DNA from: Geothrix sp. 21YS21S-4
GTDB lineage: Bacteria; Acidobacteriota; Holophagae; Holophagales; Holophagaceae
Assembly: GCF_030845995.1 (NCBI RefSeq)
Contig: NZ_CP132719.1
Span: 2,604,001-2,668,000, forward strand
Direction: 5' to 3'
Length of the DNA: 64,000 nt
Each line of letters begins with the position of its first letter. Positions within the stretch are counted from its first letter, which is position 1. This document shows, piece by piece, positions 24,220 through 31,969 of the stretch. The notes below the pieces were generated by a model. That model was not told where the DNA came from, did not search any database, and worked only from the letters and a program-made list of their open reading frames with translations. A program made the translations under genes and the position numbers.

Positions 24220-25527
24220 ATGACCCTCAAAGCCCGCCTGCTTGAAAAGATCCAGGAACACCGGCCGCGCACCCAGAAGCTCAACAAGGAATTCGGCGAC
24301 GTGGTCATCGACCAGGTGACGATCAGCCAGGCGCTGGGCGGCGCCCGCGACATCCACGCGCTCGTGACGGACATCTCCTACCTCGACTACCAGGAGGGCA
24401 TCCGCTTCCGGGGCAAGAACATTCCCGAGACCTTCGCGGCGCTCCCCAAGGCGGCGGGCGGCGAGTACCCCACCGTGGAATCCTTCTGGCACTTCCTCCT
24501 CACGGGCGAAGTCCCCACCCAGGAGGAGACGGACGAGATCGTGTCCGACTTCCAGGCCCGTGCCGAAGTGCCCGAGTACGTCTACGACGTGATCCGCGCC
24601 CTGCCCAAGGACAGCCACCCGATGGTGATGCTGTCCGCCGCCGTCCTCTCCATGCAGAAGGACAGCAAGTTCGCCGCCGCCTACCACGGCACGAAGAAGA
24701 CCGACTACTGGGATCCCATGTTCGAGGACGCCTCGGACTTGGTGGCCCGCCTGCCCCGGATCGCGGCCTTCATCTACCGCCACAAGTACAAGAATGGCGA
24801 CATCATCCCCGCGAAGCCGGGTCTGGACCTGGGCGCCAACTTCGCCCACATGATGGGCATCGACAAGCCCTACGACGACGTGGCCCGGATGTACTTCATC
24901 CTCCACAGCGACCACGAGAGCGGCAATGTCAGCGCCCACACCACCCACCTGGTGGCCTCCGCCCTGTCCGACGCCTACTACAGCTTCAGCGCCGGCCTGA
25001 ACGGCCTCGCGGGTCCCCTGCACGGCCTGGCCAACCAGGAAGTCCTGGATTGGATCCTCAAGTTCCAGAAGCAGCTGGACGGCGCCGAGGCCACCGAGGA
25101 GAACGTCAAGAAGGCGCTGTGGGACACGCTCAACGCCGGCCAGGTCATCCCCGGCTACGGCCACGCCATCCTGCGCAAGACCGACCCCCGCTACACCGCG
25201 CAGATGGAGTTCTGCCTCAATCACCTGCCCACCGATCCGCTCTTCAAGCTGGTCAACATGATCTACAAGGTGGCTCCCGGCGTGCTCACCGAGCAGGGCA
25301 AGACCAAGAACCCCTGGCCCAACGTGGACGCGCAGAGCGGCGTGATCCAGTGGTACTACGGGCTGCGCGAGTACGACTTCTACACCGTGCTCTTCGGCGT
25401 GGGCCGCGCCCTCGGCGTGCTCGCCAACATCACCTGGGACCGCGCCCTGGGCTATCCCCTGGAGCGCCCCAAGTCCGTCACCACCGCCATGCTCGAAGAG
25501 TGGGCGGCCAAGGGCGGGCGCAAGTAG
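24220..25527 (+). CDS. gltA: Citrate synthase, mitochondrial (eukaryotic) type
   Basis: Condenses acetyl-CoA and oxaloacetate to citrate, the entry step of the TCA cycle. The 435-residue protein carries all three catalytic residues in motifs that are nearly those of animal mitochondrial enzymes: histidine in GLAGPLHGLANQEVL, histidine in VIPGYGHAILRKTDPRYTAQ, and aspartate in NVDAQSGVIQWYYGL. It lacks the N-terminal NADH-binding extension of Gram-negative hexameric enzymes. Geobacter is known to use such a type. It faces the ATP-citrate-lyase-like operon, with a shared terminator between them. ATG 24220 follows a CAGGAG site. Confidence 0.95.
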   Translation: MTLKARLLEKIQEHRPRTQKLNKEFGDVVIDQVTISQALGGARDIHALVTDISYLDYQEGIRFRGKNIPETFAALPKAAGGEYPTVESFWHFLLTGEVPTQEETDEIVSDFQARAEVPEYVYDVIRALPKDSHPMVMLSAAVLSMQKDSKFAAAYHGTKKTDYWDPMFEDASDLVARLPRIAAFIYRHKYKNGDIIPAKPGLDLGANFAHMMGIDKPYDDVARMYFILHSDHESGNVSAHTTHLVASALSDAYYSFSAGLNGLAGPLHGLANQEVLDWILKFQKQLDGAEATEENVKKALWDTLNAGQVIPGYGHAILRKTDPRYTAQMEFCLNHLPTDPLFKLVNMIYKVAPGVLTEQGKTKNPWPNVDAQSGVIQWYYGLREYDFYTVLFGVGRALGVLANITWDRALGYPLERPKSVTTAMLEEWAAKGGRK

Positions 25528-25543
25528 GTTTCCCGGAATTCGG

Positions 25544-25575
25544 AAAAGGGGCGGGCGCAAAGGCCCGCCCCTTTT
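25544..25575. terminator. Bidirectional terminator between citrate synthase and lyase genes
   Basis: A 13-bp stem AAAAGGGGCGGGC / GCCCGCCCCTTTT with a six-base loop lies between two convergent stops. Both sides have A or T runs, so it can terminate in both directions. Confidence 0.85.
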
Positions 25576-25590
25576 CTGTGCCGGGACCGG

Positions 25591-28317
25591 TCACAGCACG
25601 AAGGACAGTTCCGCTTCCGGCGTGCGGCAGTCCATGTCCAACCCCCGGTCGCGGTGGTCGGCGATCTCCGCGGCGGTGCCCACGGCGCGGCCGAACAGGA
25701 ACAGGGTGAAGGCCAGATCCTGCACCTGCCGGAGCGACATGCGCCCGGCCTGGAGATCCTTCCACGCCAGCTTGAGGCTGATCACCGCCAGGACCGCGTC
25801 CACGTTCACGCAGAACACGTTCTTGGTGACGCCCTCGTCGTACAGCGCCTGCACCAGCAGGTGATAGAACTCCCAGAAGACGTTGTAGACGCCCTTCCCC
25901 TTGAACATCGCCGCCACGAACTGCTCGCGCGGATCCACGTTGATGTGGTTGCCCCGGAAGACCGGATGGTTGACGCAGGGGATCGGCTTCACGGGCGTAT
26001 CCCCGCTCTCCTGCGCCTCCTTCTTGTAGCTGCCATAGGCTTTGGCCGCCTTCACCGCCATCGCCTTCAGGTCGAGCCCGTGATCGGGATTGCCGGGATC
26101 GGGCAGCGACACGTCCTGGAACTGCGTCACCAGGTAGTCGATGGCCTCGTGGCCGTTCCCTCCGTGGGCGCGGCCGGTGTTGGCGAGGAATCCGACGAAG
26201 GCCATGGACACGTCGTTCCGGGCGCTGACGCTCTCCTTGGCGCCCTTGGCCGACAGGGTGCCGGGGCCGTTGGTGACGGTGAGGCCCAGGAGCGTCTGGA
26301 ACTCCAGCAGCTCCGAGGGCTCCGGCACGCGGCTGAACAGCACCTTGAAGGCGTTCTCCGTGAAGCTGTGGTTGAGGTTGGACAGCTTCTTGTCCACCAG
26401 CTTCTTCCAGTGGGGATTGTGGGCGCGGTCCACCACCGAATAGGCCACGATGCGGGCCATCAGGTAGAAGTAGGCGACGGCGTCCTCCACCACCTGCCGG
26501 CTGATCCGCTTCTCCAGCATCGGATTCCACAGAACGCAGACGGCGATGGCCGCGAGCAGGAACTCGTAGGTATCGCGGATCTCCAGGCCCCGCGCCTCCG
26601 CCAGGGCGATGATGTGCTGGCAGACCTTGAGCGCCACGCAGGACTTCTGGGACTTCTTGACCTCCTTGAGCAGCAGGTCGGACACGTCCGTCTTCCGCGA
26701 GGGATCGGGCCCCAGCAGGTGGCGGATGACGTAGTCGTCCAGCTCCGGAGGAAAGGTCGTGGTGCGCTCGTCCAGCCCGAACTCCCGGATGAGGTCGATG
26801 ACGAAGCGGGCGTGTTCGCGGGACTTCGCCAGGACGCCCTTGTCGCCCACGAGGGAGATCAGGGACGCCAGGTAGGCATTGGGCGTGCAGCCGTTGGCCC
26901 GGCCCACGTCGATCAGCTCCATCCGGCGCTCGTCGATCTTGAGGAACAGGTTGAGGATCAGGTTGAGGGTGGGGATGTCGCTCTTCTCCGGCATCACCTT
27001 GGTCAGCGCGAAGTAGAGGTTCTCCTCCAGCGTGTGGCGGGACAGGTCGAGCACCGTCTTGCCGTGCAGCTCCGACACCTGGGTCTCGCGGTTCATGCGC
27101 GAGGCGCCCGACTTCGAGGCCATGTTCTGCCGCAGGTAGTGGGCGCCGACCTGCTTGTTCACCTCGATGATCTGGGCGTCGTAGGGCGCGGGGGCCTTCA
27201 CGGCGGGAAGCGCCATGCCCGCGGGCAGGGCCACCATGGCATCGCTCAGCCAGAGCTTCAGGGACAGATCCCCCGTGGCGGGGAAGTCCGGCTTCTCGTC
27301 GATCTTGTCGAACACCGCCCGCACCGCATCCGGGATGTACTGGATGCTGGGGACGCGCACCCCGCGCTTGCTCACCTGGCAGGTCGCGGGATCGAAGACG
27401 TCCACGCCGAAGTACTCGTCGAACCAGCGCTCCTTGCTCTCGGCGTCGTCCCCGCTGCCCGACAGCGCCCCGGCGTGGCCGCAGGCCCGGGTGAGGTTCT
27501 TCTTCCAGCGGCCGGTGACGCAGGCGATGATCGGCTTCGTGAACCCGAAGGCGCGGTCCCGGATCCAGTCCAGCGCCAGCTTCTCGTAGTAGCCGCCGGG
27601 CTCCACGTAGACCACCACGGCCTTGGTGCGGGGATCGTTCTGCGCAGCGTACAGGAACTCCGGCAGGGCGAAGTGGATGTAGACGTCCTTCCCGCTGGAG
27701 ACGGCGGTGCTGATCCCGAAGCCGGCGGTGCGGAGGTACTCCGCCATGGTGGTGGTGAAGTTGCCCGAATTGGAGTGGATGGCGATGGAACCCTTCACCA
27801 GCGTCTCGTCGGGATGGTCGCCGCCGAGGCTGCCGCCGATGCGGACGCGATCCCAGGCGTTGGCCATGCCGAGACAGTTGGCGCCGATGACGTCCACGCC
27901 CGCTTCCTGGCAGAGGGCGCGGATGTTGCGGGAGTCCCGCGCCGGCACCTTCTCGGTGACGATCACGATGCGCTTGAGGGCCTCGTTGTGGGTCACCAGC
28001 TCGGACACCGCTTTGCACACGCCGAGGGGCGGGATGTAGACCACGCCCATGTCGAAGGCGATGCCCTGCTCCATGACTTCGCGGATGCTGCGGTAGACGG
28101 GGATGTCGCCCAGCTTGGTCTCCAACGCGCCGCGCCGGCCGTACTGCACGCCGGCCACCACGTTGCCGCCGCTGTACTCGTGGGAGACCGGCGTGACCTT
28201 GCGGCTCTCGCTGCCGAGGATGTTCATCACGCACACGCGGTGGTCGCGGGTGACCAGCTCCTCCAGGGAGTGCAGGCCGACGTAGTAGGGGAAGGGGCGG
28301 GTCTTCAGTCGTCGCAT
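25591..28317 (-). CDS. ATP-citrate-lyase-like large subunit (CoA-ligase alpha plus citrate-synthase-like domain)
   Basis: A 908-residue protein. Residues 1-340 are a succinyl-CoA-synthetase-alpha-like module with CoA-binding region and the phospho-histidine site GHAGA (H281). The C-terminal part ends in a citrate-synthase-like domain with VTNGPGTLSAKGAKE and NTGRAHGGNGHEAID (about 680-725). The domain order is that of the ATP-citrate lyase alpha subunit, which cleaves citrate to acetyl-CoA and oxaloacetate with ATP and CoA. Classic bacterial AclA is about 600 residues, so roughly 300 residues are extra, mostly helical sequence at 380-650. Nine bases separate it from the beta-subunit gene. A citryl-CoA synthetase role without lyase activity is less likely. 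Confidence 0.8.
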   Translation of the reverse strand: MRRLKTRPFPYYVGLHSLEELVTRDHRVCVMNILGSESRKVTPVSHEYSGGNVVAGVQYGRRGALETKLGDIPVYRSIREVMEQGIAFDMGVVYIPPLGVCKAVSELVTHNEALKRIVIVTEKVPARDSRNIRALCQEAGVDVIGANCLGMANAWDRVRIGGSLGGDHPDETLVKGSIAIHSNSGNFTTTMAEYLRTAGFGISTAVSSGKDVYIHFALPEFLYAAQNDPRTKAVVVYVEPGGYYEKLALDWIRDRAFGFTKPIIACVTGRWKKNLTRACGHAGALSGSGDDAESKERWFDEYFGVDVFDPATCQVSKRGVRVPSIQYIPDAVRAVFDKIDEKPDFPATGDLSLKLWLSDAMVALPAGMALPAVKAPAPYDAQIIEVNKQVGAHYLRQNMASKSGASRMNRETQVSELHGKTVLDLSRHTLEENLYFALTKVMPEKSDIPTLNLILNLFLKIDERRMELIDVGRANGCTPNAYLASLISLVGDKGVLAKSREHARFVIDLIREFGLDERTTTFPPELDDYVIRHLLGPDPSRKTDVSDLLLKEVKKSQKSCVALKVCQHIIALAEARGLEIRDTYEFLLAAIAVCVLWNPMLEKRISRQVVEDAVAYFYLMARIVAYSVVDRAHNPHWKKLVDKKLSNLNHSFTENAFKVLFSRVPEPSELLEFQTLLGLTVTNGPGTLSAKGAKESVSARNDVSMAFVGFLANTGRAHGGNGHEAIDYLVTQFQDVSLPDPGNPDHGLDLKAMAVKAAKAYGSYKKEAQESGDTPVKPIPCVNHPVFRGNHINVDPREQFVAAMFKGKGVYNVFWEFYHLLVQALYDEGVTKNVFCVNVDAVLAVISLKLAWKDLQAGRMSLRQVQDLAFTLFLFGRAVGTAAEIADHRDRGLDMDCRTPEAELSFVL

Positions 28318-28326
28318 GGCGGTCTC

Positions 28327-29604
28327 CTAGGCCCGGACCAGGTTTTCGATCTGCTTGCGGTAGGCGGCGGCGCCCTCGTCCCGCCACCAGCGGTCCACCT
28401 TCCGCGCATACTCCAGCGTCAGGATCATCGAGGTGTCGTGGCCGAACATCTTGTACGGCAGGCGCAGCCGGTCGAGGATGTCCTTCGCGTAGAACATGCC
28501 CTTCACCACGTTGGGCCCGCCCCGTCCGACGACGACGTAGAGCGGCTTCCAGCCGGCCTTCGCCACGTGGTCGCGCAGGGCGTCGAACACGCCCTTGAAG
28601 GTCACGTAGATGTCCGTGTTGTTCGCCTTCCCCCCGATGAGCAGGAGCATGCTCGCCTGGTGGTACCAATGCTCGAACACGATGCGGCTGATCTCGTACA
28701 TCTTCTCGTAGGGCGGATTCCCCCCGAAATCCGACGAGAAGATCGCCGCCTCGCCCAGGCTCTCCGTTCCCGCGCTGTTGGCGCCGCCGCCGAACATGAA
28801 CGGCAGGATGCTTCCCTGGGGATTCATCTCCAGCACGTCGCTCTGGCCCTGGTAGGTGCGGAGTTCGTTGATGTCCGCCTCGAAGGCCGTGGTCTCCGTC
28901 TGGAAGAGGGCGTCGGGGAGCCCGATCCGCTTCCAGGCCGGGTTGTCCTGATCGAAGCTCGCCTTCACGTCGCAGGCCACGGGCAGGAGCTGGTTGCCGC
29001 GCCGCATCACGCGGATGGGATTCAGTTCGATGGTGGTGAGGCCGTAGCCGTCGTACAGCTCCCACAGCTTGGGCAGGTGCTGGACCAGCGCCGAGATGAA
29101 GGCCTCGGGACAGCCGGTGTCCGTGAGGGCATTCGTGATCTCGAAGGCGTTGATCCCGATGAAGGGATCGATCTCCACCACGGCCTTCTTCTCCGCCGGC
29201 AGGGCCTCGATGTCCACGCCGCCCCAGGGCGTGATGGTGAACACCGGCCCGCGGTGGACGCTGGAGCTGGAGATGCTGAAGTAGACCTCCAGATCGGACG
29301 GCACGAAGGCCTCCATCGTCACGCCGTTGGCGGTGACGACCTTGTTCCCGTAGGTGTGCTGCGCGAAGAACAGGTCGCGCTTCGCCTGCAGCGCCTCCTG
29401 CAGCGTGCTGACCACCCGGACCAGCCCCGCCTTCCCCTTCTTGCCGACGCCGCCGTAGAAGGCCGGTTTCACCACCAGCTTCCGGTGCTTCTCGAGGAAC
29501 TGCTGGATCTCCTGGTTGGTGGCGGAGCCGTCGATGAAATCCGCCACGGGAAACTCAACCAGCTGCAGAAGCTTGGAGCCGTAGCGCAAGCCCGAAAGTT
29601 GCAT
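28327..29604 (-). CDS. ATP-citrate-lyase-like small subunit (ATP-grasp)
   Basis: ATP-grasp subunit of 425 residues that would bind ATP and citrate and phosphorylate the partner's histidine. The N-terminal KLVVKPAFYGGVGKKGKAGL corresponds to the ATP-grasp lysine and glycine-rich loop, and WELYDGYGLTTIELNPIRVM to the metal/ATP site. The C-terminal half with PFMFGGGANSAGTESLGEA resembles the citrate-binding domain of ATP-citrate lyase beta. ATG 29604 has GAGGAGGG just upstream. It is the first gene of a two-gene operon with the 908-residue subunit. A promoter with a dyad lies at about 29671-29704. Confidence 0.82.
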   Translation of the reverse strand: MQLSGLRYGSKLLQLVEFPVADFIDGSATNQEIQQFLEKHRKLVVKPAFYGGVGKKGKAGLVRVVSTLQEALQAKRDLFFAQHTYGNKVVTANGVTMEAFVPSDLEVYFSISSSSVHRGPVFTITPWGGVDIEALPAEKKAVVEIDPFIGINAFEITNALTDTGCPEAFISALVQHLPKLWELYDGYGLTTIELNPIRVMRRGNQLLPVACDVKASFDQDNPAWKRIGLPDALFQTETTAFEADINELRTYQGQSDVLEMNPQGSILPFMFGGGANSAGTESLGEAAIFSSDFGGNPPYEKMYEISRIVFEHWYHQASMLLLIGGKANNTDIYVTFKGVFDALRDHVAKAGWKPLYVVVGRGGPNVVKGMFYAKDILDRLRLPYKMFGHDTSMILTLEYARKVDRWWRDEGAAAYRKQIENLVRA

Positions 29605-29670
29605 GGTCCCTCCTCGGTCGTCTGGCAATGAACTGGAGCGTCGGACCATCAGGAAGGGCCGCCTCCGCAT

Positions 29671-29704
29671 AAATGATATTTAGATCATTTTTCGCGGCAA
29701 CCAA
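29671..29704 (-). promoter_or_regulatory. Predicted promoter of the lyase operon with overlapping dyad
   Basis: On the minus strand, TTGGTT (29699-29704) and TAAATA (29677-29682) form -35 and -10 boxes with 16 bases between. The -10 box lies inside a perfect inverted repeat AAATGAT-N6-ATCATTT (29671-29690). The six-base centre and TGA/TCA half sites resemble CRP/FNR-type sites, but the position over the -10 suggests repression. The start codon follows 72 bases on. Confidence 0.5.
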
Positions 29705-29808
29705 AAACAACCAGTAGGTCGTAATACGAGGCTCCAGTCCCCATGCGCCTTGACGGATCGCGAAGATCGGGCCCCGGCTGGACCGGAATGACCGATTCGC
29801 GGCAAAGC

Positions 29809-29849
29809 CCGGCCCCCGGAACGGGTTTTCACCGCGCTCCGGGGGCCGG
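29809..29849 (-). terminator. Terminator hairpin after pyrG
   Basis: A perfect 12-bp stem, CCGGCCCCCGGA with its complement, and a 17-base loop lie 17 bases downstream of the pyrG stop. The T tract is weak (GGGCTTTGCC). Confidence 0.65.
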
Positions 29850-29865
29850 TTTCCTCCTGCGCGCT

Positions 29866-31476
29866 TCAGCCGCGGGCGGCGGCGCTCGCCTTCACGAAGG
29901 CGGTGAACAGCGGATGCGGCGTGAGGGGCCGACTCTTGAACTCGGGGTGGAACTGGCAGGCCAGGAAGTAGGGATGGTCCTTCAGCTCCACGATCTCGAC
30001 GAACACGCCGTCGGGGCTCATCCCGGTGAAGGCGAGGCCCTTGTCCTCCAGCGCCTTCTTGTACTCGTGGTTGAACTCGTAGCGGTGGCGGTGGCGCTCG
30101 CTGATCTCCGTCGCGCCGTAGGCCTTCGCGGCCTGGCTGCCGGGCTCCAACCGGCACGGATAGGCGCCCAGGCGCATGGTCCCGCCCAGCTCCTCCACGT
30201 CCACCAGCTCCCGCAGCTTGAAGATCACGCGGTGCTTCGGGGCGTCGTCGAACTCGGTGGAATCGGCGCCTTCGAGCCCCGCCACGTCCCGCGCGAACTC
30301 CACGGAGGCCATCTGCATTCCCAGGCAGATCCCGAAGAACGGAATGCGGTGCTCGCGGGCGTACTGGATGGACTTGATCATCCCGCGTGTCCCGCGCACA
30401 CCAAACCCGCCGGGAACGAGGATTCCGTGGCAGTCCTGGAGGAAGGCCGCGGGATCCTGGTCCTCCAGGTCCTCGGCCTCGATCCACTTCAGGTCGACGT
30501 GGGTCTCCAGCCCGTAGCCCGCGTGGTGCAGCGCCTCGATGAGGCTCTTGTAGCTCTCCTTGAACTCCACGTACTTGCCCACGATCCCGATGCGCACGTT
30601 CCCCTTGGGATTGCGGATCCGGTGGAGGAGATCCTGCCAGGCGCTGAGGTCGGGCTCCTTCTCGCCCAGGCCCAGCAGGGTCGCGGCCTTCGCGTCCAGG
30701 CGCTCCAGGTGGAGGTTGAGGGGCACTTCGTAGATGGAGTGGGCGTCCCGCGCGCTGAACACCGCGTCCGGCGTGACCGAGCAGAACAGGGCGATCTTGT
30801 CCTTCAGGTCCCGTGGGATGTCCTGCTCCGCGCGGCACAGCAGGATGTCCGGCTGGATGCCGAGGGCCCGCAGTTCCTTGACGCTGTGCTGGGTCGGCTT
30901 GGATTTCAGCTCCCCCGCCGCCTTGATGAAGGGCACGTAGGTCAGGTGCATGTTGATGGCGTTGGCCTTCATCTGGGAGTCGAGGCCCGCCTCCAGCTTG
31001 AACTGGCGGATGGCCTCCAGAAACGGCTGGCTCTCGATGTCGCCGACGGTCCCGCCGATCTCGACGATCACCACGTCCATGTCCTTGGCGACCTTCCGCA
31101 TCACGCCCTTGATCTCGTCCGTGATGTGGGGGATCACCTGGACCGTCTTGCCGAGGTAGTCCCCGCGCCGCTCCTTCTGGATCACGGTGTTGTAGATCCG
31201 TCCGGTCGTGATGGTGTGGTTGTGCGTGGTGGGCACCGACGTGAACCGCTCGTAGTGGCCGAGGTCCAAGTCCGTCTCCGCGCCGTCGTCGGTGACGAAC
31301 ACCTCCCCGTGCTGGAACGGCGACATCGTGCCCGGATCCACGTTGAGGTAGGGATCCATCTTCATCAGCGTGACCTTCAGCCCGCGGGCCTCCAGCAGCG
31401 CCCCCAGCGACGCCGCCGCGATCCCCTTGCCCAGGCTCGACAGCACCCCGCCGGTTACGAACACATACTTAGTCAT
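29866..31476 (-). CDS. pyrG: CTP synthase
   Basis: Cytosolic enzyme that makes CTP from UTP, glutamine and ATP. The 536 residues match the family. The synthetase domain begins [18 protein letters not shown] with the ATP loop, and continues with [20 protein letters not shown]. The glutaminase domain (from about 290) has the oxyanion loop GGFGVRG, the nucleophile cysteine in FFGICLGMQ and the catalytic pair in CQFHPEF. The start is followed back to ATG 31476 with GGGGAG ahead. The TIR element begins 21 bases upstream of the start codon, so the native promoter may be displaced or lies inside the element. Confidence 0.97.
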   Translation of the reverse strand: MTKYVFVTGGVLSSLGKGIAAASLGALLEARGLKVTLMKMDPYLNVDPGTMSPFQHGEVFVTDDGAETDLDLGHYERFTSVPTTHNHTITTGRIYNTVIQKERRGDYLGKTVQVIPHITDEIKGVMRKVAKDMDVVIVEIGGTVGDIESQPFLEAIRQFKLEAGLDSQMKANAINMHLTYVPFIKAAGELKSKPTQHSVKELRALGIQPDILLCRAEQDIPRDLKDKIALFCSVTPDAVFSARDAHSIYEVPLNLHLERLDAKAATLLGLGEKEPDLSAWQDLLHRIRNPKGNVRIGIVGKYVEFKESYKSLIEALHHAGYGLETHVDLKWIEAEDLEDQDPAAFLQDCHGILVPGGFGVRGTRGMIKSIQYAREHRIPFFGICLGMQMASVEFARDVAGLEGADSTEFDDAPKHRVIFKLRELVDVEELGGTMRLGAYPCRLEPGSQAAKAYGATEISERHRHRYEFNHEYKKALEDKGLAFTGMSPDGVFVEIVELKDHPYFLACQFHPEFKSRPLTPHPLFTAFVKASAAARG

Positions 31477-31496
31477 CGCCTGCTCCCCCAACAACT

Positions 31497-31952
31497 GATC
31501 ACCACCAAGACACCAAGGCGCCAAGAACTGCAAAAGCCCTATAAGACGAATCGAGAGATTCCGCTCTTCATGAGAGGGACATTGAAGTTGAGAAGAAAAC
31601 CAAGCCTGCGGCTCGAAAGCTTCAAATAGGTCAGAAGCTGGGCGTCGTGGATGGGAAGAAGCTTCTCCAACATCTTCAGTTCGATGATGGCAATGCCATC
31701 CACGAGCATGTCCAACCGGAATCCACCATCAAGGGTCAAATTCTCGTAACGGATTGGAACCAGGACCTGAGTCTCGACAGTCGCACCTCGTTGCCTCAAC
31801 TCGTGAGCAAGGCAGGCTTCGTACACACTTTCCAGCAAACCAGGACCCAACGTCCGATGCACTTTGATCGCTGCATCGACGATGAGAGTCGCCACCTTCT
31901 CTTCCTCTTTCGAAAGATCTTTTCTTGGTGCCTTGGTGTCTTGGTGGTGATC
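31497..31952. mobile_element. 456-bp element with 31-bp terminal inverted repeats and one nuclease-fold gene
   Basis: Bases 31497-31527 and 31922-31952 are inverted repeats of 31 bases with one mismatch (GATCACCACCAAGACACC... on the left). Between them lies one gene, oriented as pyrG and argS are. The element occupies almost the whole gap between the argS stop (31970) and the pyrG ribosome site. The same end sequences occur without a gene at 36782-36845 and 13283-13356. No target-site duplication is evident. No transposase motif is present. Confidence 0.7.
31539..31895 (-). CDS. GxxExxY-family protein (PD-(D/E)XK nuclease-like fold)
   Basis: A small protein of about 118 residues. It shows the signature GxxExxY in [13 protein letters not shown] and nuclease-like motifs: aspartate in [12 protein letters not shown]-x-K in [11 protein letters not shown], and glutamine in [11 protein letters not shown]. 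This is the pattern of the PDDEXK_3 / GxxExxY family, whose function is not established. The best start is GTG 31895, eight bases after GAGG; the frame continues upstream through the terminal repeat and could add residues. It lies inside the TIR element. Base composition (many AT-rich codons) differs from the GC-rich neighbours, a sign of transfer. Confidence 0.82.
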   Translation of the reverse strand: MATLIVDAAIKVHRTLGPGLLESVYEACLAHELRQRGATVETQVLVPIRYENLTLDGGFRLDMLVDGIAIIELKMLEKLLPIHDAQLLTYLKLSSRRLGFLLNFNVPLMKSGISRFVL

Positions 31953-31969
31953 TTGTCCCGGCTGGATGC

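Noticed and set aside
25654-29631. A 1325-codon plus-strand frame opposite the lyase operon
   Set aside because: It is an antisense shadow of GC-rich codons: composition is His/Gly/Val/Arg-rich, no domain is visible, and two well-supported genes lie on the other strand.
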